From Moniliella sp. 'wahieum' (Eukaryota; Basidiomycota; Moniliellomycetes; Moniliellales; Moniliellaceae): a DNA stretch of 64,000 nt. The notes below the pieces were generated by a model. That model worked only from the letters and a program-made list of their open reading frames with translations. It was not told the origin of the DNA and searched no databases. The translations under genes and the position numbers were made by a program. Below, piece by piece: positions 12,651-23,344 of the stretch. The DNA lies in assembly GCA_003971905.1 (NCBI GenBank), contig RSEE01000019.1, positions 718,888 through 782,887 of the forward strand, read 5' to 3'. Every line of letters begins with the position of its first letter. Position 1 is the first letter of the stretch.

Positions 12651-13692
12651 ATGACCGCGTGCGTCTCCCCGTCCGCCGCCCGCCGCCCCCCACTGACCCT
12701 CTCCGGCCCTGCCCCAGCACGCTCGTCCTGGCCCGCCACGGACAATCAGTGTACAACCAGAGCAATGTGGTACGTGTGCGCGCTCTCCCAGCGGCCTCTG
12801 CTGCCTCCTACTCACCCCGACCCTCTCCCTCTCCCTCTCCCGCGCTCTGCTGCCCAGTTCACCGGCTTTGACGACCCCCCCCTCTCGGAGTATGGACGCA
12901 AGGAAGCCCATGTGATGATCCGCAAGCTCATGGCCCTCGGCTACACCCACTTTGAGTAAGTGCCGCTCCGCTACGTCTGTGCGCCCCTGCGTCTCCCTCT
13001 CCCGCTTCGGGTCCCGTCCTGTCCTGTCCTGTCCTGTCCTGTCCTTCCTGTCTTGTCACTTCCCGCGCCCCTCACTCGCTAACCTCGCTCCTTCGCCTGT
13101 CCCAGCGCGGTCTTTGTCTCAACCATGCAAAGGTGCCAAGAGACATTAGAGATTCAACTTGCCGAGCTGCACATCAAGGAAAGTGAGATTCCCATCGTGC
13201 GCAGCCCACGGCTCAACGAGCGCGATTACGGTGACATTACCGGCTGCAACAAAGCGGCGACGGCGAGAAAGTATGGAAAAGAGGTGGTACGTAGACTTCT
13301 TTCCTTGTTTCCGAGGAATTCCTGATGCCCCCCCATCAATGGCTGGGCTGGGCGGCGCTGGGCGGCGTAGGCGCTGACCGAGTGACTTGCACGGTGTTCA
13401 GGTCGATGCGTGGCGGCGGTCATGGAGCGAGGCACCACCAAACGGCGAATCGCTGCAGATGACGGCGGAGCGGGTGATGCCATTGTACAAGGAGCAGATC
13501 TTGCCTCGTTTGGAGCGGGGCGAATCGGTGCTGGTCACGTCGCATGGCAATACCCTCCGTTCCCTGTGCAAGGTGCTGGAGAACATGGACCTCGATACCA
13601 TCCGCCACTTCCAGATCGGATCGGGCAGCGTGGTGGTGTACGACTTTGAGGATGGTCGGGTGGTCAACAGGCGTGTGCTTGATCACTACTAA
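12651..13692 (+). CDS. Phosphoglycerate mutase, 2,3-bisphosphoglycerate-dependent
   Basis: Interconverts 3- and 2-phosphoglycerate in glycolysis and gluconeogenesis. Five exons can be placed: 12651-12658, 12718-12769, 12858-12955, 13106-13286 and 13402-13692. Splicing gives MTATLVLARHGQSVYN, with the phosphorylated His in the RHGQS motif. FTGFDDPPLSEYGRKEA, STMQRCQETLEIQ, RSPRLNERDYGDITG and VTSHGNTLRSL (second catalytic His) follow, and the protein ends RRVLDHY-stop. All introns have GT-AG ends and keep phase, and no frameshift is needed. The first exon is only 8 bases (ATGACCGC). The total, about 209 residues, is slightly short of the 230-250 usual for this family, with no core motif missing. 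Confidence 0.95.
13013..13045. repeat. (TCCTG)n microsatellite in an intron
   Basis: Six to seven pentamer units within the third intron (12956-13105) of the phosphoglycerate mutase gene. Confidence 0.9.
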
Positions 13693-13899
13693 CCACCTGA
13701 CCCCCTTTTCCACTCCCCTTCCCCCCCCCCCCCTCAGCACCTTCCACTTTCCACCTTTCACCTTCCACCTTCCCCGCGGCCCGGGGTAGACACCACGATA
13801 AATACCAAACATACAACAGCTGGCCCATGGGGCGCTTCATCCCGGCGCATTGCCTGCTTGACCACAACGCGAGCCGGACTGGTAGGACACACGCGTGAT

Positions 13900-16800
13900 T
13901 CACAGGCCCAAGTTGGGCGGAAGCTGAAGCAGCGCCATCAACTCAAACAGCAGTTGATTGTTGGCGCCCGCGGCCGTGGTCGCGCCCGGCTGGGCCTCCA
14001 GCCCAGGCGGGGGCAACGGCGTGCTTCCCCCACGCCGGGGAGGGAGAAAGGATGGGAGGCACCTGGCCCCGGAGCAGCGCCGGGCACACCGCCACTTGGG
14101 TACGGCTGTACTTGCTGCGAGAGCAAGTGAAACTGCGCCATCCCCGGAAGAGCTATTCCAGGCCCGGGCGGCGGCGCCATGCCAGGTACAGCTGCCGTGT
14201 CGGGCGCTGGGAACGTCGGTGAGGGACGTAGGTACGAACCGAGAGGTGGTGCGTCCGACCGGGTGGAAGGCAGATAAGAAGAGGCAGAAAGCAGGCCCAG
14301 TTGCGCGCCAACCGGGTCCAAGTAAGGTGCCTGGCTGGAGCCGGTGGGACCAGTGCCAGGAACGGCAGCTGGGGCAGAGGAAGCGTCCCACCCCTTTTGG
14401 GAGGCCAAAGCAGGATTGGCAGGAACAGATGTACCGGCGTTCGAGGTGGTTCCCGCCGCTGCGGCCGCCGCAGCGAGTTGCATGCCCGGACGCCATTCGT
14501 TAAAGAAGACTTGCTCCAAGTCAAACAGCCCGGGCGCATAGGACTGGGCCGAGTTGGCCATATCCGGTCCTTGACCCGGAACGCCCTCGCCCGATTGCTC
14601 GTACCACCGTGCCATCTGGGACCGCTGCTGGTCCTGCGCAGCATTCGCCGATAAGGCCGATGGTGGGAGTTGGGCTTCGGTCGCGTCGGCGCCCGTGGCG
14701 CTGCCAGAGTTGAGGTTGGGAAGAGTGGCGGAGCTGGTGACCGCCGGCTCGACGGGGAACGCCGGAGATGGCTGGGCCGCCCCCTCGGCCTCGCTTGCTG
14801 CGGTCGGCAAGGCCTTGGTCGTGCCCATCGAACTCCTCAGTGGCTCAGGTTGGCTGGTGGGGTCGAGCGCGGGGTCGGAATTGGTGTTGGTCATCATCAC
14901 CTCTTCGTTTGGCACGACAAAGGACTCTCCTCGTCCCAGTAGCCATCGGCCAAGTAACTGAATCCATCCAGCAGTTGCTTGTGCGACGAGGCGGCCGGCC
15001 ACGTCTCAGAAGTTTGGCTAGCGCCTCGCGACACAGCACGTACCCCCCGTCGCGCATTGAGCGCAATCTGCTTGTCCCCCTTGAGACTAGAGTTGAAGAT
15101 GAAGGTCAAGGCGGCGGTGAAGAAACAATAGGCCAAGTCGGTTGTCAGACGGTCGCCGCGCATGTACTGTGCCGTGGTCTCCAGCATATCGCAAATGACC
15201 TGGGCCGAGTGGGTGGCCTTGATAAACGACTCATTGTTCAACACGTCGGACAGCACTACGCCTTCGTCTTGCGGAATAAAGTTGCGGTGCAACAGCAGCT
15301 TGGCCGTCTGGTACCACATCTCCACCACCGCGATGAACGCAGGAAGCGGCACAAACTTGGCGTTGCGATCCTGTTTGAGCCGCGCAAGCAGTTCGTCGGC
15401 ACGGAACTGGGGAGGGAGCGCGTTATGCCAGCTCTCCAGTTCCTCGTCATACTTGATCACCAGATCGCGCACTTCCTTGCCCTTCTTCCTGAGCGCCGCC
15501 TTGCGCCCAAACGAATGGAACTGAGTCAAGATGCCTTCAATGATGGAGAAGAGCGTGATGGACAGATTGATGCAAGCGGCCACATGCAAGCGTCGATGGC
15601 CCACCGCCACCACCCGACCAGCATCCTCGTCGGCCGGCTCAAAGTCGTCCAGATCCACCAACTCACCTCATCCTCCTCCAACTCCGAAAGGAAGGGGACA
15701 TCAATATCGCACCGCTTCAACGGCACCGGACGACCCATCTCGGCCGCCAGCATCTGACCCAGAATGTAAATGTGCCAAATGAGGCGGACGCGCGTCTCGC
15801 GCTCGTTCACATCGTGCAACAGGTTCAACCGAGGAATGGGCCACCGATGCAGGCCCATGTCCAGCGCCATGGCGACCGACAAGCTATGGTACACCCACGC
15901 TTGCGAAAGGTCGCCCGTGCCATGCGCGTACATCGACAGCAGAAACAGCGCCTGCACCGTCGACAACGACGGACGCAGCCGCGACGCAAACAGGTACCGC
16001 TCCGCACGACGATAAAACAACAGGCCGCGGTCCTCTTGACCTGCCCGTTCGCGCTGCTGGTCATGGCGGCGCGTGACGATGCACGAAGCGATGGCATACA
16101 CGGCATAGAGCAGACAGGGGTCCAGGTGCTCATGGATCACCGCCGGGTCAATGTGTCGGATGGCCGGCTGAACCCAACGCAGTTAGCTCGCAGCCCCTGG
16201 TCGGATGGGGAGGGAGGGGGGGGCGTTTGTACAAAACGGGCCACTCGGAATGAACGTGGCACCAGTATCGATTGAAGAGCCGTCTACACTCCTCTACCCC
16301 AACGGGGGGGTCGTTGGCCGGGTCGACAAAGTCGATCGGTGCTTCGATCGTCTGAATCTGCCCTGACGGAGCACGTGTGCTGCGCAACGTTTTCAGCTTC
16401 CCCTCGGTCGGTTCAGCCGAGGGCGAAGCAGCCTGGGCAGCCGGGTCAGAAGGTGTAGGTTGGTCAGGCGACGCACCAAGCTCGGCCGAGGGACTGGCCG
16501 GCCCAGCCGAGCTAGTGCGACGAAGGAACGGCAGCGAACCAGCGGGACCTGGTGGCGGGAGGACCAGCGTGACGCTCGGCTGAATTGAGATTGCGCGTGC
16601 GCAAAGGTTGGGAAGAGACGGGGAGCTGGGGTTGGATTTCTCTGATCCAGAGCGACGAGAAGCAGTAAGAGCGTAGCTGCTGGCAGGTGCCGGAGCCGCT
16701 CCTGCGCGGCGCGGGCAATGCGACGCGCGCAGCTTCTTTCGGCGCAAGGGGGGACGCGGAATGGGTGCCACGAGAACGACTGGAATCCTTCGATCCAGAC

Positions 16801-17742
16801 CGGTCGGCACTGGGCGGACCAAGAGGGAAAGGAGGTGTGCCCGACGTGAGGGGGGCAAGGTGCGTCGGGACAGAAGCTGCAGGCCCGAGGAAGATCCACG
16901 ATGCATCGTATCGCCCCGCTGGTTCACGCCCAGAATGTCACTTTCGTCGCCCTCCCCTCGTGGTTGGGACGAATCGAGCTCCGATGCAGGCACCCAGGAT
17001 CCTCCTCCGCTCCCGTCCCACACCAGTTGGCTCGCATCCCCCCCGAAGCGAGGCGGGCGCGTTTGAAGGTGTCCTGCCCATTCGCAGGCGGCGCAGGGCG
17101 TTTGCTGGTAACATACGACGGCCACTGCCAGTCGGAATTCTCCCGCGCCATCCGTTCCGATGTAGGGTCAGGCCAGGCATGGGGGGCATGAACGCCAGGG
17201 TGGCTGTGGCAGGCCCTGGAGCAGCGGTACCTGGCCTGTACTGCCCCCCGATCCAGACAGGGGCGAGAGGCCAGGGCCCGCACCGGACGTCAGGGGAGGC
17301 ATGGGCAGAGCAGCAGGAAAGTCGGCGACAGAGGGTCCGAGGGCGAGAAGTAGCGAGACGCAAGCCTCGATCGGAAGCAAGACGCGCAATTTCCGTCTCG
17401 GTTTGCTCTTCGCCCAGTTTGCCCACCAGGTCGCGCATCGTCGTCTCAAGCGTGCGGAGAAGCTTGGCCTTGACGCTCTCGTGCCACGGAAGCCCTTGGG
17501 CGGGCCACGCCTGATGGAGGTTTTGGAGTAGTGGCATTCCACGCCGATTGCCAGACACACCGCGCACGACGGGTGGCGGCCATCGCACCGACGCTTGCTG
17601 GCGGAACAGCGGGCACACGCGCGGCGCACCCGCTGCTTCGCCTTGGCGTCGGCGGAGGCGGGCATGCCGCTGGAGGGGAGGCGTCGGTGGCGCCAGGGGC
17701 AGACACATCCGAGTCGTCGGGAGATGCGGGAGGAGACGCCAT
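13900..17742 (-). CDS. Zn2Cys6 transcription factor with fungal-specific regulatory domain
   Basis: DNA-binding regulator. The start chosen is ATG 17742 (MASPPASPDDSDVSAPG). The binuclear zinc cluster is at about 17640-17540: RACARCSASKRRCDG, HPSCAVC and ECHY, with the six Cys in C-x2-C-x6-C-x5-C-x2-C-x6-C spacing, then RRGPPKGFRG. A long Ser/Pro/Arg-rich region follows. The fungal-specific transcription factor domain runs from about 16310 to 15000: CRRLFNRYWCHVHSEWPVLY, then LLYAVYAIASCIVTR, SMYAHGTGDLSQAWVYHSLS, MALDMGLHR and ETRVRLIWHIYILGQ. The C-terminal third is Ala/Pro/Ser-rich with FDLEQVFFNEWRPGMQL and ends LLFELMALLQLPPNLGL at 13900. Frame changes occur near 17640, 17400, 16900, 16150, 15660, 14950 and 14050; introns may account for some. 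Its targets cannot be told from sequence. Confidence 0.85.
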
Positions 17743-17829
17743 CAGGGGCGGAGCCCGGGGTGGGGACGGGGGTGGCGAGAAGGTGTTAGGAGGCCGACGC
17801 CAGGGCGGCGGGGCGGGACGGGGCGGCAC

Positions 17830-19337
17830 GTGTGGATATTGAATGTTTCATGGAAGCGCTCGTTATCGATTATCCCCGCGTGCGGCTGCTGATTAAGCTG
17901 ATTAGGATTGCAGTGATCCTTCGCCCACCCGAAGCAGCGCCCCCATACTGTGTCGGGCCGGCGCACGCAGCACGCGAGAACACGCCACGGCGATATCGAT
18001 GGCGATGCCAATCCACCCCTCTGGCAGGAGCCACGGGGCATTGAACCAAGCGAAGAGGGCCTATGCACAATCATACACACCGCACGCACAACAACAGAAC
18101 CAAGATATATGCGAGGAGCAACAAAACCGGATGAACAAGATGTAAGCACAAGTGTAAGTAGGCAGTGGTGGGGCCAGCAAGTGAACCTCTGGGAGAGAGA
18201 CGTCAAGACCCCGACACCATCCTATCTATGTAGCGAGTGCAGCGCAAAGCATCCAGCAGTTTACCTGCCTTTCCTAATACTCCATCTCCACTGAGCGCGG
18301 CGGGGGCGAGAAAGAATACGGTCCCGGGCGATGTGACTTGCGGGTGGAGAAGGGGAAGCGACGTACCATCGCTGCCGGTTCGGCCGGCCGCCACACGGGC
18401 AGGAGTGACGTCGCCCCCCCGCGGCACCTCCGCCCTGCGACCAACCCACGCCAACTGGCGTCGCCGCTTCGTGTGGCGTCGGGCTCATCCGCCGCCCACC
18501 CGACCAGCCTTGCCCGCCGGTAGAAGCAAGGGAGGGCATGGACCAACCTGCTTCCTGCGGCGTTCCCCCACCGGCCCGGGCGTGATATCCGTGTCTGCTG
18601 TCCCCACGCCATCGGCATCCCCGTCCCCCAGTGGTGGCAAGCTGGTTCCCAGCCCCATCCCCATCTCTAGACCAAAGACGCGCGGGGTCGCGACCCATTG
18701 GCCTCCAGGCGTCATGCCTACGCCAAGGGTTCCCTCTAGCCCCATGGGGGGCGCCAAGCGAGGGGAATGCGTGCGGGGTAGTGAACGCGCCGCCGGTCGT
18801 CCAGGCCCAGATCAAGTTCACGGCTGCCTGATGCAAGGGGGTGCCGAGGCGGGAAGGGGTGGAGAGCAGCGGCGGGACGTGGCGAGGGCGAAGTAGAGCC
18901 AGAGTGAACGTCGCGGCACGGAGACGGCGTACTGCGCATGCCCGCTGCCCTGGGCGGCGAGGGGTGGTGAGCCGCGACGGGTCCTGATGGTCCGACCACT
19001 GAAACGCCCCCGTCCGCTCAGACCAGGTTGCACACATGGAACTTTATCTCCCCGGCATTTCTCTTGGCGCGGCATGATCACCGCCGGATCCGATAGACCG
19101 GAACGCCGCTTGCGTCCCGACATTAGCACGCCCGCGGCGACGGCAACAGCTTCCCTGAATCCGTCTTGCGGCCAACGGTGAGCCCGGGTCGAGCGCACGC
19201 GTCCCATACCGATGAGCCCGTGCGCGCATGGGCGCCGGGGCCAGGGGGCGTGCGCACCACCCCACTGCCCTCTTGGCAGACCAGACGGGCAGGATCAGTA
19301 CTGGTGCTCATATCGCACCTCAATGACGAGCCAGACG
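17830..19337. other. Region between two minus-strand regulators; coding status unclear
   Basis: GC-rich, with overlapping open frames on both strands. The minus strand of 18250-19330 reads like low-complexity Pro/Gly/Arg protein in shifting frames and could be the 3' part of the PHD-like gene upstream or a separate gene. I see no domain. 17870-18250 has a lower GC content and would suit a 3' untranslated or spacer region. Confidence 0.3.
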
Positions 19338-21290
19338 CTACAGAGTCCGAAACGACGGCAGCGCCAACGTCCGCGGATCGCCCCCAAAGGCCACAACGCC
19401 ATCCTCATTAACAAACAGCTTGTCCACCATCGGGGTGGGCGGGGCCATGGCGGGCGGGGTCGTAGCCTGTACTGCCCCGGCAAATGGTGGTATATGCTGG
19501 AGAGCTGCTTCGCACGCGGGTCGATCGGGGAAGGTCCGCATTCCTCAGTACCGACGCCGACGTACTGGGCCTCAGCCGCACACTCGACCGCCCGCGGTGA
19601 GGAGAACAGGCGCGGTGGTCGAATCAGTATCGACCGTTGCCCCCCGATAGCCCCAGCGTCGGCCTGGCCGGGTGTAGATGCGAGGGACGGAGACGTGGCG
19701 GGCCATGCGGACGGTGCAAGCATGGCACCCACTCGGTTAATAGGCCCTGAGTTGCACGATAGCCCACACAGGTTGGTGGTACACCCGCTTGCACCGTTCG
19801 CACCGTACCTGCGGCCCACCGTCGGCGCCCAAGTCACAAAAGCACGGCGCACCTCTGGGGAGCCCTGGTTTCGCACCGCGGTGCCGGAGGACCAACAGGC
19901 CCTGACCATGCGCGGCGAGTCGCGGAGGTGGACAGCATCCACCTCAATAAGTTCGTCCTTCCCGACCGACAGCCGTGCCGCCTCCCCCGCTTTGAATGGG
20001 TATGTGGTTTGTGTCGTTTGGTATTGCGGGGCTGGCAGGTGGAGGGGCGGAAGCCGAAGGGAAGAAAGGCGCCGAGTTGCGTTTGCGTTCAGCTGGTCCT
20101 TGCCCTGGCGCTGTCCTTGGCCTGGGAGTTGAGTTGGAGCGTGGGCATGCGCATAGGGTGGGTATAGCCTGCGCCACCCGAGGAAGTGGGCAGGAAGGAG
20201 GACAGCTGGGTAGTCAGCACAGTAGGTCCCATGGGCAACGTAGCCGGGCTTGTCCCTGCATGAAGAAGTGCCCCCACTTCGGGCTGGAGAGGCGCACCGT
20301 GCTTCGGCTCACCTGGGACAAGGGCCGGAAATGGTGGAAGTTTCAGCAAGTTAGAGCCATTGCTCGTGGAGGGGGGGAGATTCGCCTCAGCCTTGGTCAG
20401 CTGATTGGCCAGGGAGTTGGGAAGGCCGGAAACGGGAGCAGGAGCAAATGCAACGTTTGGGTCAACATGCGCGCCGCCAAGGCCGCTTCACTGTCTGATT
20501 GGGCACCCGTTCTCAAGGGGTATCAAAGTGGTGAGGGAATGGGGGGTCAGTACGTTGACGCGATTTCCACGCTCGTTGGGACAAGGCACGGCGGACCATT
20601 GGATGAACTGAGCGGGCTGAGGGTGGTGCGAAGGAACGAAAGATGGCTGCGGCACGGCTCAGTCGGGTACCGGCGGTGCGCATCCACAGTTTCCCACCCA
20701 CGCCTGCCTCCTTCTCACCCAGGGAGAGGGATGGGCGAGACGCCCATTGCGACTCCTCCTTAAAAGAGCTGGCGCGGAGGATGACGCGGCGGGTAGCCCA
20801 ACAGACTGCTCCGAGCCTCCCTCTTCGTCGCTCTCGCATGGTTGGTCAAGCCACCGGGAGCACACTCGTTTTGACGGCATCCTCCTTCCGCTGTGAAAGT
20901 AGCGTGGCGCGGAAGGGGCGGGAAAGCGATGCTGGTGGTGGGGAGGCAGGACGCACGAGGGGGGGCAATGGGAGAGGGGGCCGGGCCTGCTTGGAGTTGG
21001 AGGCACGGGAGTGATGGCCATTGCTCCATGAGGCAAACGGCAGCAGAGGAGCTCGGGCACTGGGCCTGACCAACAGGGCGGGCAATGGGGGGCGGGGCAG
21101 GTTGAAGAGGAGAGACCCAAGATTGGGGACGCACAGGGCCGGCAGCCAGGCCGCGGCAGGGCGACGAGTCGGGGACGACGAACTCATCGAGCAGGCGGTG
21201 GAAGGTGCGGTCGGCGCTCGAGGGAGGTGGTGGAGCAGGATGGGGCTGGGCATGGCCGGCGGCTAGGCTGGGTGGGTGGGGGTTGGGCAA
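19338..21290 (-). CDS. Probable PHD-finger protein with long disordered N-terminus
   Basis: Minus-strand sequence from ATG 21290 (MPNPHPPSLAAGHAQPHP, then FHRLLDEFVVPDSSP) reads as Pro/Ser/Ala-rich protein through about 20100 in changing frames. At about 19990-19890 there is a non-repetitive segment, FKAGEAARLSVGKDELIEVD. At about 19850-19700 the frame gives CFCDLGADGGPQVRCERCKRV, cut here to 20 as CFCDLGADGGPQVRCERCKR, then VYHQP, and after one shift a TEW near a C-x2-C (CHAC). That order, Cys pairs, H, then W before a last C-x2-C, is what a PHD finger shows. The possible end is VVAFGGDPRTLALPSFRTL-stop at 19338. Frameshifts make the zinc ligands uncertain, so the domain call is tentative. 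If right it would read histone tails or act in a chromatin complex. Confidence 0.4.
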
Positions 21291-22537
21291 GAGGTGTGAA
21301 GGCGGGTTAAATCAAGGATGGCAGCAGTAGGCGCAGGTAGAATGTTGTTTGGGCGAGTGTACTGGGGGCAACGCGCAGGCCCTCAACATTCAACATTCAA
21401 TCCTCCATCACCGCCACCATCACCACCGCCATCACCATCTCCACCGCCCCCACCAGCCACCTGGCTTGGGCAGATCTGTCGATCACATGTCGCAGGTATA
21501 TAACCGGTAACTTGGTCAAGTACGTTGGCGTTCACGTGTTTAAAAACGTTAACCGTAAGATGCCACGGGTCGTCGATCATTCGGGATTATACGTAGGCCT
21601 CAGTGCGTATAATGACGAGTGACTACGACCAGTGACAGTGACGTCACCGGTCACCCGGTAACCGCCACCTGAGCCGGCGTCCAACTGCAACTCAACACAC
21701 TTTGCCACCCGCCACCTACGTCGGACGAAGCCTCTCGCACAACAACTCCCCACCCATCCATTATCCATCCATCCACCATCGCCCGGATTTGCGCCTTCAG
21801 CCAATTCAATTTCCCTGCGAATGTGATCACGCTCATGACCGGCTTTTCCTCTTGTTCGGCGTTTCAAAACCCGTTTTGAGTGATAAACGTTAAACGTTTA
21901 ACTCTCAGCGTACGTTCACAGCGGCGCGCGCGCACGACACACCGCCTCCGCATCTGCCTTCGATCTCGTCGATCGGGTGAGCCGCTCAGGCTGAGCCCAG
22001 CTTGCATATCAGAAGCGAGCATCGATCAGTACTCAGTATTACTCAGTCTCAACATGCCAACAGAGAAGAATGGACAAAACACCATCAACACTACATCGGA
22101 TCAATATCAATAAAGCTCAGCCTGAGCACCCACCCAACATTGTGGTGCTGGGAAGCCTTCAGTGTAACTACGCTCGATCAAATTCTACCAATTATGCAAT
22201 CTCAAGCTGCTCAAGTTTGAGGCCTTGAAACTTGAGGCCTGATGGACCTTCTGATGATTGATGAGCTCTCAAAGTGTTGTGGTGTAGCGACGTCCTGTTG
22301 ATCCACACGGCTATGGAAACCGCAAGGATGCTGAAGCGTATAGGAGGATAGCATACGTGATCGATTGTGGGCGGGAGATAGGCGTTTTGGCGGGAGGACG
22401 CGGGACGAGGGCTACACAGGAGAAGGCTACTAAGTATGCCGATGTACGGATGTTGGGCTTTTTTCTATCGGTCTCCTCTCTCCACCTCCCTCATGTCTTC
22501 TCGGCTTACCTCTCTTACTACATTACAAATCCGGGCA
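21291..22537. other. Intergenic, short-motif-rich, start of a lower-GC island
   Basis: No gene supported. Contains a CCA/CAT-type microsatellite (21404-21461), a GTGAC/GTCAC cluster (21611-21664), a CAGTACTCAGTATTACTCAG cluster (22027-22046) and a GAGGCCTTGAAACTTGAGGC cluster (about 22219-22238). Confidence 0.5.
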
Positions 22538-23344
22538 TCAAGGTGAAACTTGCTCTGGCCGAACCACTTGTCTGGCCCGAGCCACTCGCCGGATCTGGGC
22601 GACGATGATTTCTATAGTCATCGGCTGTCCCGACCACCCTGCATGGCATGGCTGGCGCTTATAATATCGTCGCGGGAATGCTGTGGGCACCACACTTGTT
22701 TTTGGTAATGTCATATGTTGCCACAGTCTTCTGCCAAGTAGTTCTAACAGTACATGTGGCGACTTGACAGGGTATGTTGGACAAGGCTGTTCGGATCTGG
22801 AGGGTCTGGTTAGGCATTTAGGTCCAGTTTGGGGACGCCACACACAATGACGCTGTGGAAGAAGGATTTGGTATGCAGAGAATGATTGAAATCGTGAGAG
22901 ATGATGTTGAGCCTGCGCATGTTTCTTGCACTTGAAAGATCCAAAAGATTGTGCCAAAAGGAGATGATAGAGGACCAGTGGACGGGATACGGAATCTTGA
23001 ACATGTGTTGACAAGGCCTGACCCAAAGGAAAAGAGCAGGATAAACATATACCCTCCCCCATTGTCGAAACATATCCATCAATGCAAAATGTCCAACTCA
23101 AAGTACAAGACCAAGAGTCTGCAGCTTCAACGATCAATTCAACAACCATCCATACACTGTGTTGATGCGCAGCGAATGTGATCGTCACGGTTGGGCCCGG
23201 TGACGCAAGCCTCATAGGCAGGGAAGAGATGGTTCTCAGTGGACGTTGCTGGGGTAGACGGAAACGGAGCAGATTTAGAAGAGTGACGGTTGGATGGGGG
23301 GGCATCATATGATCGACACCCTGTTTCGAAATGTTGACCACCAT
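22538..23344 (-). CDS. Open frame of 268 codons in the low-GC island, function unknown
   Basis: An ATG at 23344 opens 268 codons without a stop, in sequence of roughly even base composition where so long an open frame is unlikely by chance. Against it, the other two minus frames are also open over about 22820-23050, and the residue composition (many His, Cys, Ser) does not resemble the other proteins here. No domain, signal or membrane segment stands out. It could be a lineage-specific gene, a piece of an old mobile element, or chance. Confidence 0.25.
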   Translation of the reverse strand: MVVNISKQGVDHMMPPHPTVTLLNLLRFRLPQQRPLRTISSLPMRLASPGPTVTITFAAHQHSVWMVVELIVEAADSWSCTLSWTFCIDGYVSTMGEGICLSCSFPLGQALSTHVQDSVSRPLVLYHLLLAQSFGSFKCKKHAQAQHHLSRFQSFSAYQILLPQRHCVWRPQTGPKCLTRPSRSEQPCPTYPVKSPHVLLELLGRRLWQHMTLPKTSVVPTAFPRRYYKRQPCHAGWSGQPMTIEIIVAQIRRVARARQVVRPEQVSP

